A DNA stretch of 7,467 nt from Methanomassiliicoccaceae archaeon. GTDB lineage: Archaea > Thermoplasmatota > Thermoplasmata > Methanomassiliicoccales > Methanomethylophilaceae. The position numbers were made by a program, and so were the translations under genes. The DNA lies in assembly GCA_031254685.1 (NCBI GenBank), contig JAIRTZ010000109.1, positions 1 to 7,467 of the forward strand. Direction: 5' to 3'. Below are positions 1-6,614 of the stretch, in pieces; the stretch's first letter is position 1, and each line of letters begins with the position of its first letter. The notes under the pieces were generated by a model. It ran no database searches, was not told where the DNA came from, and was given only the letters and a program-made list of their open reading frames with translations.

Positions 1-1
1 G

Positions 2-880
2 CTGATATACTCCGCCGTATCGTTATCCGGGAACGGAATAAGCATCGACGGCGGGAAGGGCGTAGGAAGGGTAACGAAGAACGGCCTCGATCAGCCCGTA
101 GGCAACGCGGCGATAAACCGCGTTCCGAGGGAAATGATATCGCATTCCGTGACGGAGGTGTGCGAAGCGCACGGGTATCGGAAGGGCGTGAACGTCATAA
201 TATCGGTGCCTGACGGCGAAGAGCTCGCAAAGAGGACGTTCAACCCGCGTTTGGGAATAATCGGCGGTATATCCGTCCTCGGGACGAGCGGCATCGTGGA
301 ACCGATGAGCGAAAAGGCGATCATAGACACGACGAGGGTGGAGATGCACGTCCGTCTGGCGTCCGGGGCGAAATATCTGCTTATCGTTCCGGGGAATTAC
401 GGAAAGGATTTCATCTCGTCGTTCCCGGGCATCCATGAGGACGATGCGATCAAATGCAGCAACTTCGTCGGCGAAGCGTTGGACTCGGCGGCCGAGTTCG
501 GCGCCGAAGGCATATTGCTCGTCGGCAACATCGGAAAGATGGTCAAGCTCGCCGGCGGGATAATGAACACGCATTCCCGGTGCGGGGACTGCAGGATGGA
601 GATACTCGGATCGTGCGCATTGGAGGCGGGCGTGAAGAATATCGATCTCATGAAGATAATGGCATCTCCGACAACGGAGGATGCGCTCCAAAGAATGGCC
701 GAGGCGAGAAAACTGAAGGAATCGATGAACATCCTGATAAAAAGGATCGCGTTCCACATCGACAGCAGGGTGCGCGGGAAGATAACGACCGGCGCGATAG
801 TGTTCTCATCGGTCCTCGGGGAATTGTGCAGGACCGATAACGCGGAAGAGATGATCAAGGCAATAGGGGAAGAGGCATGA
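2..880 (+). CDS. cbiD: Cobalt-precorrin-5B (C1)-methyltransferase CbiD, 5'-truncated by the window edge
   Basis: CbiD uses S-adenosylmethionine to methylate C1 of cobalt-precorrin-5B, giving cobalt-precorrin-6A in the anaerobic cobalamin pathway; it is cytoplasmic. The reading frame is open from base 2, before the first in-frame ATG at 134, and the upstream codons already encode family sequence: GVGRVTK at 59-79, then a PVGNAAINRVPREMI stretch. Further family motifs are GIVEPMSE (290-313), PGNYGKDF, and LVGNIGKMVKLAGG followed by NTHSR...RME. The visible part is 292 residues. CbiD is usually about 350-380, so roughly 70 N-terminal residues lie before the window. The stop TGA (878-880) overlaps the cbiG start as ATGA, suggesting translational coupling. 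An odd detail is a CGDC (CxxC) at 581-592, where relatives I recall have residues such as VADA or YSDG. The family call is firm; the true start cannot be seen. Confidence 0.96.
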   Translation: MIYSAVSLSGNGISIDGGKGVGRVTKNGLDQPVGNAAINRVPREMISHSVTEVCEAHGYRKGVNVIISVPDGEELAKRTFNPRLGIIGGISVLGTSGIVEPMSEKAIIDTTRVEMHVRLASGAKYLLIVPGNYGKDFISSFPGIHEDDAIKCSNFVGEALDSAAEFGAEGILLVGNIGKMVKLAGGIMNTHSRCGDCRMEILGSCALEAGVKNIDLMKIMASPTTEDALQRMAEARKLKESMNILIKRIAFHIDSRVRGKITTGAIVFSSVLGELCRTDNAEEMIKAIGEEA

Positions 881-1914
881 GGATCGGCATCATCGCATTC
901 AGTTCGAGGGGATGCGCCCTGGCGGAAAGGATCTCCAAGGAACTGAACGGCCACGAATGCTCACGGTTCGCGAAGACGACCGGCGAGAAGCACGGCGCGG
1001 AGCCCGTGGTATCGATGAAGGAATGGACCGCTGGATCGTTCAAAGAGTGCGGCGCGATAATATTCATCGGCGCCGCCGGCATCGCGGTAAGGTACATCGC
1101 ACCGTATGTCAGGGACAAATCGACGGACCCTGCGGTAATAGTGGCCGACGAGCTGGGAAGGAACATAATACCGATACTCTCGGGGCACATCGGAGGCGCG
1201 AACAGGCTGGCCGCCGAGATAGGTGCGGCGATCGGCGGCAACGTCGTGATCACAACGGCGACCGACCTTAACGATGTGTTCGCCGTCGACGTATTCGCGG
1301 CGGAGAACGATATGCATATCGATAACGTGGCGATGGTGAAACAGATATCGGCAAGGCTGCTTGAGGGAAAACCCGTTCACATGATGTCGGACGTCAGGAT
1401 AGAGGGCGATCTCCCCGAGGGCGTCACGTACGCGGACGCCGGGGACACAGGGATATACATAACCGCGTCCGTCTCGCCGAACCCGTTCAAGAGGACGCTG
1501 AGACTTGTCCCGAGGATGATGACCCTGGGCGTCGGGTCGCACAGGGACATAGACGCGGCGGTGTTCGAGGGACGCGTGCTTGAGGTGCTCGGGAAGAATG
1601 ACATATCGGTGCGCGCGGTGCGCGCGGGCGGGAGCATCGACCTGAAAAGGAACGAGAGCGGGATATTGGAATTCTTCAAAAAATATGATATACCGATGAC
1701 GTTCTTCTCAAAGGAGGAGCTTGAGAGGGTGAAAGGCGAGTTCACGGCATCCGATTACGTAAAAACGATAACAGGCGTCGAGAACGTATGCGAAAGGTCC
1801 GCGATCGCGTTATCCGACAACGGGACGATCATCGTGAGAAAGGTCGGCGGCGTCGGCGTGACGGTCGCGGTCGCGAAGGATGACCGCGTGATAAGGTTCG
1901 GTGATGTCCGATGA
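877..1914 (+). CDS. cbiG: Cobalt-precorrin-5A hydrolase CbiG
   Basis: CbiG opens the delta-lactone ring of cobalt-precorrin-5A and releases the two-carbon fragment as acetaldehyde, giving cobalt-precorrin-5B, the substrate of the CbiD encoded just upstream. The 345-residue protein has the complete family layout. The N-terminal domain (about 1-135) carries GAAGIAVRYIAPYVRDKSTD (65-84), the DELG element (91-94), LSGHIGGANRLA (101-112) and ITTATD (125-130). A divergent middle linker region follows (about 135-205). The C-terminal domain (about 207-345) begins with LVPRMMTLGVGSHRD (210-224) and contains GVENVCERSA (300-309) and a closing K-x-GGVGVTVAVA segment. The ATG at 877 overlaps the cbiD stop by 4 nt and follows a purine-rich GGGGAAGAGG (866-875). 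The stop overlaps the next start by the same ATGA arrangement. Length and motifs are ordinary for the family, with no sign of damage. Confidence 0.95.
   Translation: MRIGIIAFSSRGCALAERISKELNGHECSRFAKTTGEKHGAEPVVSMKEWTAGSFKECGAIIFIGAAGIAVRYIAPYVRDKSTDPAVIVADELGRNIIPILSGHIGGANRLAAEIGAAIGGNVVITTATDLNDVFAVDVFAAENDMHIDNVAMVKQISARLLEGKPVHMMSDVRIEGDLPEGVTYADAGDTGIYITASVSPNPFKRTLRLVPRMMTLGVGSHRDIDAAVFEGRVLEVLGKNDISVRAVRAGGSIDLKRNESGILEFFKKYDIPMTFFSKEELERVKGEFTASDYVKTITGVENVCERSAIALSDNGTIIVRKVGGVGVTVAVAKDDRVIRFGDVR
1900..1905 (+). promoter_or_regulatory. Shine-Dalgarno site GGTGAT for the cbiJ-cbiE-cbiT gene
   Basis: GGTGAT complements the ATCACC at the 3' end of archaeal 16S rRNA. It ends 5 nt before the ATG at 1911 and lies inside the last codons of cbiG. 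It supports 1911 as the start and shows that the overlapping gene can recruit ribosomes itself as well as by coupling. Confidence 0.75.
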
Positions 1915-3893
1915 CCGACGTCATCATCTTCGGAGGGACCACGGAAGGACGGATGCTCTCCGAATTATTATCCGGTAAAGGATTGAAGGTGCATCTGTGC
2001 GTCGCCACGGAGTACGGGGAGAGCCTGATACAGAAGGACAGGAACATGACGGTGTCGCACGAGCGGCTGGACGTTGAGGGGATGAAAGGCCTCATCGCAA
2101 AGAAAAAGGCAAAGCTCGTCATCGACGCCACCCATCCGTACGCGATCATCGTCTCCGAGAACATAAGGAAGGCGTGCTCGGAGCGCGGTACGGAATATAT
2201 TCGGCTGCTGAGGCCCGAGGGCATGCGTGCGGGGAACGTGGTCCCGGTGAAGAATGTGGACGCGGCGGTCGAATATCTGAAGGGAACGTCCGGGAACGTG
2301 CTCGTTGCCACCGGCAGCAAGGAATTGGCGAAGTTCACATCCATAGACGGTTTCGAGAAACGGATCTTCGCGCGTGTCCTCTCGCTTCCCGACGTCGCGG
2401 AACAATGCGCGAAGCTCGGTTTCAGGGGACGCAACCTGATATGCATGCAGGGCCCGTTCAACGAGGACATCAACTACGGGATGATGAGACAATTCGGCAT
2501 TGAGCACATGGTAACGAAGGATTCGGGAGAACCGGGAGGGTTCGACGAGAAGATGCGCGCGGCCGCAAGGGCCAACGTTAACGTTATCGTTGTGGGAAGG
2601 CCGCCGGAGAACGGGATGCCGTATGATTCCGTTGTCAGAGAGATGTCGGAGAGGTTCGGGCTTCAGATAAAGGACGCCGCCGGCGCACGGAGAAGAAGGA
2701 ACCTCTGGGTGATCGGAATGGGCATGGGCAGCCCGGACGGGATGACCGTCGAGGCCGCGGAGGCATGCCGGAACGCGGACCTGATCGTCGGCCCGAAGAG
2801 GATGATCGCACCGCTGGGCGGGAGGAACACACTGAACGAGTTCCAATCGGAGAAGATAATCGCATACATACGCGAGCATCCCGAATTCGAGGATATCGCG
2901 GCGGTGTTCTCCGGCGACATCGGATTTTACAGCGGGGCGAAGAAACTCATCGAGAGCGCCGACCCGGAATGGAATGTGATCCCGATGTGCGGGATATCGT
3001 CCGTCGTGTACCTATGCTCGAAACTCGGGGTCCCGTGGCAGGACGCCCGTCTGATGAGCGCACACGGCCTTGAACCGAACACCGTCGGCGAGATCAGAAG
3101 GAACCGTAAAGTATTCTCGCTGCTCAGCAAAGGCGCCGATATCAACACACTGTGCAAAAAGCTGGTAACGTACGAAATGAATGACATTGATATCTTCGTG
3201 GGCGAAAAGCTCGGATACCCGGACGAGAGGATAACGAAGGGATATCCGAGCGAACTGCAGAACGCGGTGTTCAGCGATCTGTCCGTATTGCTTGCGGTCA
3301 ACGGCGATCCGGACACAGTATCCCCGATGGGCATACCGGACGCGGAGTTCATACGCGGGGACGTCCCGATGACAAAGAGCGAGATACGTACGTTAACGGT
3401 GGCAAAACTGAAACTGAAGGATGATTCGGTCGTATACGACGTGGGCGCCGGCAGCGGGTCCGTGTCGATCGAGATGGCCCGCGTCGCCGTGAACGGAAAG
3501 GTCTACGCGATAGAGATGGAGGAGGACGCGCTGGAACTGATACAAAAGAATAAAGTGCGTTTTGCCGCCGATAACGTGGAGGTGATCGGCGGAAAGGCAC
3601 CCGCGGCGCTGAAGAAGCTCCCGGCGCCGACGCACGCGTTCATCGGAGGCTCCGGAGGGCAGCTCAGGAAGATCCTGAAGCTGCTGACCGAAAAGAACCC
3701 GGGGATACGCGTGGTCATCAATTCCGTGACCCTCGAGACGGTCGGCGAGACCGTCAGATGCGTCAGGGAGCTCGGGTTGAAAGAGACCGAGACGATCTGC
3801 GTCTCCGTCTCGCGTTCCAGAACGACGGAGAACGTTCATCTGATGATCGCCCAGAACCCGATATACATAACGGTGTGCGAGGGAATGAGATGA
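1911..3893 (+). CDS. cbiJ/cbiE/cbiT: Trifunctional fusion: cobalt-precorrin-6A reductase CbiJ (CobK family) + CbiE + CbiT methyltransferases
   Basis: A 660-residue protein combines three normally separate activities. Residues 1-255 are a CbiJ/CobK-type reductase (cobalt-precorrin-6A to 6B, NAD(P)H-dependent): IIFGGTTEGR (5-14), DATHPYA (72-78), ATGSKEL (133-139), CMQGPF (178-183), TKDSGEPGGFDEK (202-214). A basic linker (GARRRR, 258-263) follows. Residues 264-475 are CbiE, the C5-methyltransferase of the tetrapyrrole (SAM) methylase family: LWVIGMGMGSPDGMT (265-279), ADLIVGPKRM, VFSGDIGFYSGAKKL (332-346). Residues 476-660 are CbiT, the C15-methyltransferase that also decarboxylates the C12 acetate: GIPDAEFIRGDVPMTKSEIR (474-493), SAM-binding DVGAGSGSVSIEMA (510-523), FIGGSGGQLRKIL (577-589). 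CbiE-CbiT (CobL-like) fusions are well known; adding CbiJ at the N-terminus is less usual. Start 1911 is set by the 4-nt overlap with cbiG, the GGTGAT site, and the nucleotide-binding strand right after Met. Key motifs of all three parts look intact, so all three activities are likely. Confidence 0.95.
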   Translation: MTDVIIFGGTTEGRMLSELLSGKGLKVHLCVATEYGESLIQKDRNMTVSHERLDVEGMKGLIAKKKAKLVIDATHPYAIIVSENIRKACSERGTEYIRLLRPEGMRAGNVVPVKNVDAAVEYLKGTSGNVLVATGSKELAKFTSIDGFEKRIFARVLSLPDVAEQCAKLGFRGRNLICMQGPFNEDINYGMMRQFGIEHMVTKDSGEPGGFDEKMRAAARANVNVIVVGRPPENGMPYDSVVREMSERFGLQIKDAAGARRRRNLWVIGMGMGSPDGMTVEAAEACRNADLIVGPKRMIAPLGGRNTLNEFQSEKIIAYIREHPEFEDIAAVFSGDIGFYSGAKKLIESADPEWNVIPMCGISSVVYLCSKLGVPWQDARLMSAHGLEPNTVGEIRRNRKVFSLLSKGADINTLCKKLVTYEMNDIDIFVGEKLGYPDERITKGYPSELQNAVFSDLSVLLAVNGDPDTVSPMGIPDAEFIRGDVPMTKSEIRTLTVAKLKLKDDSVVYDVGAGSGSVSIEMARVAVNGKVYAIEMEEDALELIQKNKVRFAADNVEVIGGKAPAALKKLPAPTHAFIGGSGGQLRKILKLLTEKNPGIRVVINSVTLETVGETVRCVRELGLKETETICVSVSRSRTTENVHLMIAQNPIYITVCEGMR

Positions 3894-5242
3894 GGATCCC
3901 GAGAATAATGCTTGCGGCGCCGTCAAGCGGTTCCGGAAAGACGCTGATCACATGCGGGATACTTCAGGCATTGGTGAACCGCGGGATGAACGTGGCGTCA
4001 TTCAAATGCGGTCCCGATTTCATCGACCCGATGTTTCACGAAAGGGTCATCGGGACAAGGTCGGGCAACATCGACATGTTCATGGCCGGCAGGGACACCG
4101 CGAGATATCTGTTCTGCCGTTCCGCGAAAGATTCCGACATCTCGGTGATAGAAGGCGTCATGGGGTTCTACGACGGCATGGGGATAGCGTCCACGGAAGC
4201 GAGCTCATACGACGTTTCGTCGGAACTCGATATTCCGGTGATACTCGTTGTCAACGGGCGCGGGGCGTCCGCATCGATAGTTCCGATGATAAAAGGCTTC
4301 GCCGACTACAGAAAGAACAATATCAGAGGCGTGATCCTGAACAACACCTCCGAGAAGGTCTGCGAAGGTCTCAGAGGGACGATCGAGAAGGAAACCGGGA
4401 TCACAGTGATCGGATACGTGCCGAAGGTGAAGGAGCTCGTCATAGAGAGCAGGCACATGGGCCTCGTGATGCCTCATGAGGTGGACATGCTGAAAGAGAA
4501 GCTCAACGATCTGTCGGAGATACTCGAAAGGACGCTGGATATTGACGCCGTTGTGCGCATCGCGGGCTCCTCCGCGGACATCGCGTACGATGCGCCCGTT
4601 ATCGAAAGGATTCCGGCGAAAGTCCGCGTAGCGGTCGCCGCGGACGAGTGCTTCTGCTTCCTGTACAAGGAGAACGTCGAGCTTCTGGAAAGGCTGGGCG
4701 CCGAGATAACGTATTTCTCACCGCTGCGCGGCAAAGGCCTTCCCGCGGGCATCAGCGGGATCATCATACCGGGAGGGTATCCGGAGCTGTACGCGGAATC
4801 GTTAAGCAGGAACACCGAAATGCTTACCGATATACGGCGATGCGTGTCCGGCGGGATGCCGTGCATGGCCGAGGGCGGCGGATTCCTGTATCTGCACGAC
4901 GAATTGGAGGACAACGGCGGCGAATACCGTAAAATGGCCGGCGCCGTGAGCGGAAAGGCATTCAGAACGGGGAAGATATCAAAGTTCGGCTATCTGTCGG
5001 TGACCGCGAGGAACGACGGACTGATGGAAAAGGGCACAACGCTGAGGGGGCACGAGTTCCATTACTGGGACAGCACCGACTGCGGCGGGGACTGCGATTC
5101 CGTGAAGCCGTCCGGAGCGGCGCAGAGATGCATGCATAACGAAAAGAATATGTTCGCGGGGTTCCCGCATCTGTACTATTATTCCAACCCGGATGCGGTG
5201 CGCAGGTTCCTGACCGTGTGCGGGTCCTATCGGAAAGGATGA
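3890..5242 (+). CDS. cbiA: Cobyrinate a,c-diamide synthase CbiA with a substituted glutaminase nucleophile
   Basis: CbiA amidates the a- and c-acetate side chains of cobyrinate using ATP and an ammonia source, normally glutamine. The 450-residue length matches the family. The N-terminal ATPase/synthetase domain (1-240) shows the P-loop APSSGSGKT (10-18), FKCGPDFIDPMFH (38-50), EGVMGFYDG (88-96) and ESRHMGLVMPHE (186-197). The C-terminal class I glutamine amidotransferase-like domain (about 244-450) shows IIIPGGYPELYAESL (291-305) and RGHEFHY (386-392). In the nucleophile-elbow motif, usually AECGG, this protein reads AEGGG: Gly329 (codon 4874-4876) replaces the catalytic Cys. The C-terminal YLHxHF-type motif has become FPHLYY, keeping one His (427). 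The domain may thus not hydrolyse glutamine, and free ammonia is an alternative donor. The start is set at 3890 because it forms the ATGA overlap with the preceding gene, follows GAGGG (3879-3883), and puts the P-loop at the usual distance; an in-frame ATG at 3758 would add 44 non-homologous residues. CfbB (coenzyme F430 pathway) is a close paralogue; the operon argues for CbiA. Confidence 0.92.
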   Translation: MRIPRIMLAAPSSGSGKTLITCGILQALVNRGMNVASFKCGPDFIDPMFHERVIGTRSGNIDMFMAGRDTARYLFCRSAKDSDISVIEGVMGFYDGMGIASTEASSYDVSSELDIPVILVVNGRGASASIVPMIKGFADYRKNNIRGVILNNTSEKVCEGLRGTIEKETGITVIGYVPKVKELVIESRHMGLVMPHEVDMLKEKLNDLSEILERTLDIDAVVRIAGSSADIAYDAPVIERIPAKVRVAVAADECFCFLYKENVELLERLGAEITYFSPLRGKGLPAGISGIIIPGGYPELYAESLSRNTEMLTDIRRCVSGGMPCMAEGGGFLYLHDELEDNGGEYRKMAGAVSGKAFRTGKISKFGYLSVTARNDGLMEKGTTLRGHEFHYWDSTDCGGDCDSVKPSGAAQRCMHNEKNMFAGFPHLYYYSNPDAVRRFLTVCGSYRKG

Positions 5243-5259
5243 GCGGGCGTTAACGGAAC

Positions 5260-5290
5260 GATACGCATCTATACGGTATATCACGTATAC
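5260..5290. repeat. ATACG direct repeat plus inverted CGTAT: candidate operator
   Basis: ATACG occurs at 5261-5265 and again at 5271-5275, exactly 10 bp apart (about one helical turn). The second copy extends to TATACG (5270-5275), which is mirrored by CGTATA at 5284-5289 across an 8-nt spacer, giving a 6-bp-arm dyad. It lies just upstream of a TATA-like box and in the only intergenic gap, so a repressor or activator site is plausible. The arms are short and could arise by chance in AT-rich DNA. Confidence 0.35.
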
Positions 5291-5297
5291 TATTGAC

Positions 5298-5311
5298 CGA
5301 AGCATTATAAA
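5298..5311 (+). promoter_or_regulatory. Candidate archaeal promoter (BRE-like plus TATA box) for the uptake genes
   Basis: TTATAAA at 5305-5311 is preceded by a purine-rich CGAAG (5298-5302) resembling a TFB-recognition element. The usual 25-30 bp spacing from TATA box to start would place transcription initiation near 5333-5338. It sits in the gap after cbiA, where the local base composition drops sharply in GC. This would let the transporter genes be expressed separately from the biosynthetic block. An identical TTATAAA at 5365-5371 is less convincing because it falls within the probable signal-sequence coding region. Confidence 0.45.
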
Positions 5312-5315
5312 CAAC

Positions 5316-6605
5316 GTGCCCGTACGGTGCGCTGGACGCATCATCCAACTCAGTGAGGCAGATATTATAAAGACAAAGATAACCGCGGCCGCGCTGGCCG
5401 CAATGTTGCTGATCATGGCCGCCGCGGCCTTATTCCTGTTCCGGGACCACGAACAGAGGTGCGAAGAGGGGATAATGATCGACTTCGGCGATCACACCGG
5501 GGAGTGGGTATCCGTTGATTCGTACGGCCTGGACGGAAGGAGCGTCATTGAGGCGGCGTGCGCGGAAAAGGATTATGCCGTGATATTCGACGGCGACATC
5601 GTAACGTCTGTGAACGGCACGGCCTCATCCGGCGACAGGACATGGGACCTTTGGATATGGATGCCCAATTCCGGATGGGCCAAAGCGGGAAATCCCGGGT
5701 CCGTCACGCTCTCGGATGATGTGTACGCGTCGCTCACGCTCAGTTATGCGGGGCAGGAGCCGCTGATACCGTGCGCCGACGCGATGGGCAAAGGCATATT
5801 CTCGGGCACGAATGACCGTATCGTCTCATTATCAGCCGTGGCCACCGAGATATTGTGCAAAGTGGGCAACATCGACTCACTGGCCGCTGTCGATTATTAC
5901 AGCAACTATCCCGACGAAGTGGTCGCGCGCGGCCTCGTCAAAGAATGGGGATTCTATCTGACGCCGCCCACCGCGGAAGGAGTTGCGGGATACGATCCCG
6001 ATCTCGTCGTCGGCGAGAAGGATAACCACGACGATCTGCTGAATGCGCTGAGGGGCTCCGGCATCAGATGTTTATCGTTATACAAAGCGGATACGCTTGA
6101 GACCGTGTACAGGAACATATGGATGATCGGCGCCGCGACCGGCCGCATAGACGAGGCGAACGCGGCGATACTTGAGATGAAAGAACAATTGGACGAACTG
6201 CTCGGGAACGCGAACACGGACGGCCTCAAGGGAAGGACGGCCGCGATACTGATGGGCAACGAGTGGTACGTATTGGCGATAGGGCACGGTACGTTCGTGT
6301 ACGATGTGATATCCAGGGCGGGAACGGTCAACGTATTCGACGATGCCGGATGGATCAGGAGCCCGGAATACATAACAACGAAGGTCCCGGACATTGTGAT
6401 ATTCATTGCGGACGAGGACCTCGGGGACACGGACATCAAAGCTCTGATAACCGCGACCCTGCCCGCCTGGCCGCATCCGGACGGGGACCCGTGGGAGAAC
6501 GTTCCGTTATATTATGTGGCGGCGGAGTACGGGGACATGTTCCTGCGCGCCGGACCGAGGATACTGCTTGCGCTTGAGGGCCTCATCAATACGGGGCCGA
6601 TATAA
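5316..6605 (+). CDS. BtuF-like corrinoid/metal-chelate ABC transporter binding protein with N-terminal transcobalamin-like (DUF4430-type) domain
   Basis: Probably the extracytoplasmic, membrane-anchored ligand receptor of the permease encoded next. Numbered from the GTG at 5316 (429 residues): a K-T-K n-region and hydrophobic helix at 19-42 form an uncleaved anchor or signal peptide. There is no lipobox Cys after it, so this is not an evident lipoprotein. Residues about 60-146 resemble DUF4430, the transcobalamin-like C-terminal domain: GRSVIEAACAEKDY (74-87), an NG pair (100-101), WDLWIWMPNSGW (110-121), then an SVTLSDD...LTLSYAG end. Residues about 165-429 are a Peripla_BP_2-type fold: RIVSLSAVATEILCKVG (168-184), YDPDLVVG (226-233), then the helical connector, and GPRILLALEGLI (413-424) near the end. 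Corrinoid as ligand is inferred from the adjacent cbi genes; haem or a siderophore cannot be excluded. The start is uncertain: GTG 5316 lies only about 5 nt after the TATA-like box and has no Shine-Dalgarno site, no ATG occurs before 5402, and starting at 5402 would truncate the anchor. The stop (TAA) is 9 nt before the permease ATG. Confidence 0.85.
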   Translation: MPVRCAGRIIQLSEADIIKTKITAAALAAMLLIMAAAALFLFRDHEQRCEEGIMIDFGDHTGEWVSVDSYGLDGRSVIEAACAEKDYAVIFDGDIVTSVNGTASSGDRTWDLWIWMPNSGWAKAGNPGSVTLSDDVYASLTLSYAGQEPLIPCADAMGKGIFSGTNDRIVSLSAVATEILCKVGNIDSLAAVDYYSNYPDEVVARGLVKEWGFYLTPPTAEGVAGYDPDLVVGEKDNHDDLLNALRGSGIRCLSLYKADTLETVYRNIWMIGAATGRIDEANAAILEMKEQLDELLGNANTDGLKGRTAAILMGNEWYVLAIGHGTFVYDVISRAGTVNVFDDAGWIRSPEYITTKVPDIVIFIADEDLGDTDIKALITATLPAWPHPDGDPWENVPLYYVAAEYGDMFLRAGPRILLALEGLINTGPI

Positions 6606-6612
6606 GGTGATC
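6606..6612 (+). promoter_or_regulatory. Shine-Dalgarno site GGTGATC for the permease gene
   Basis: GGTGATC immediately follows the TAA of the binding-protein gene. It complements the archaeal 16S 3' end (GATCACC). It lies 2 nt before the ATG at 6615 and 8 nt before an in-frame GTG at 6621. The spacing slightly favours GTG 6621, which would remove only the first two residues of the protein. Confidence 0.75.
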
Positions 6613-6614
6613 GA

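Noticed and set aside
23..757. Long open frame on the minus strand (244 codons) opposite cbiD, and similar long minus-strand frames opposite all the other genes
   Set aside because: They mirror the GC-rich codon pattern of the real + strand genes, give low-complexity Arg/His/Pro- or Ser-rich translations without recognisable motifs, and overlap well-identified enzymes.
134..880. ATG at 134 as the start of CbiD
   Set aside because: Clear CbiD family sequence (GVGRVTK and the following conserved segment) is encoded in the same frame before it, so the gene enters from the left edge of the window.
3758..5242. Longer CbiA beginning at the ATG at 3758
   Set aside because: The extra 44 residues overlap the CbiT coding region, are not CbiA-like, and would displace the P-loop from its usual position near the N-terminus. 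ATG 3890 forms the same ATGA overlap as the other junctions.
3890..5242. Ni-sirohydrochlorin a,c-diamide synthase CfbB (coenzyme F430 pathway) instead of CbiA
   Set aside because: The two are close paralogues and motifs alone do not separate them well, but the gene is the last member of a coupled cobalamin operon with no F430 genes nearby. Dual function cannot be excluded.
5243..5315. Cobalamin riboswitch or intrinsic terminator between cbiA and the binding-protein gene
   Set aside because: The gap is only 73 nt, has no recognisable B12-box, no GC-rich hairpin and no T-run. The short AT-rich dyad fits a protein-binding site better than an RNA element.
5365..5371. Second TTATAAA as a promoter driving a start at ATG 5402
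   Set aside because: It overlaps codons that appear to encode the start of the signal helix, ATG 5402 lacks a Shine-Dalgarno site, and the resulting hydrophobic segment would be too short and uncharged.
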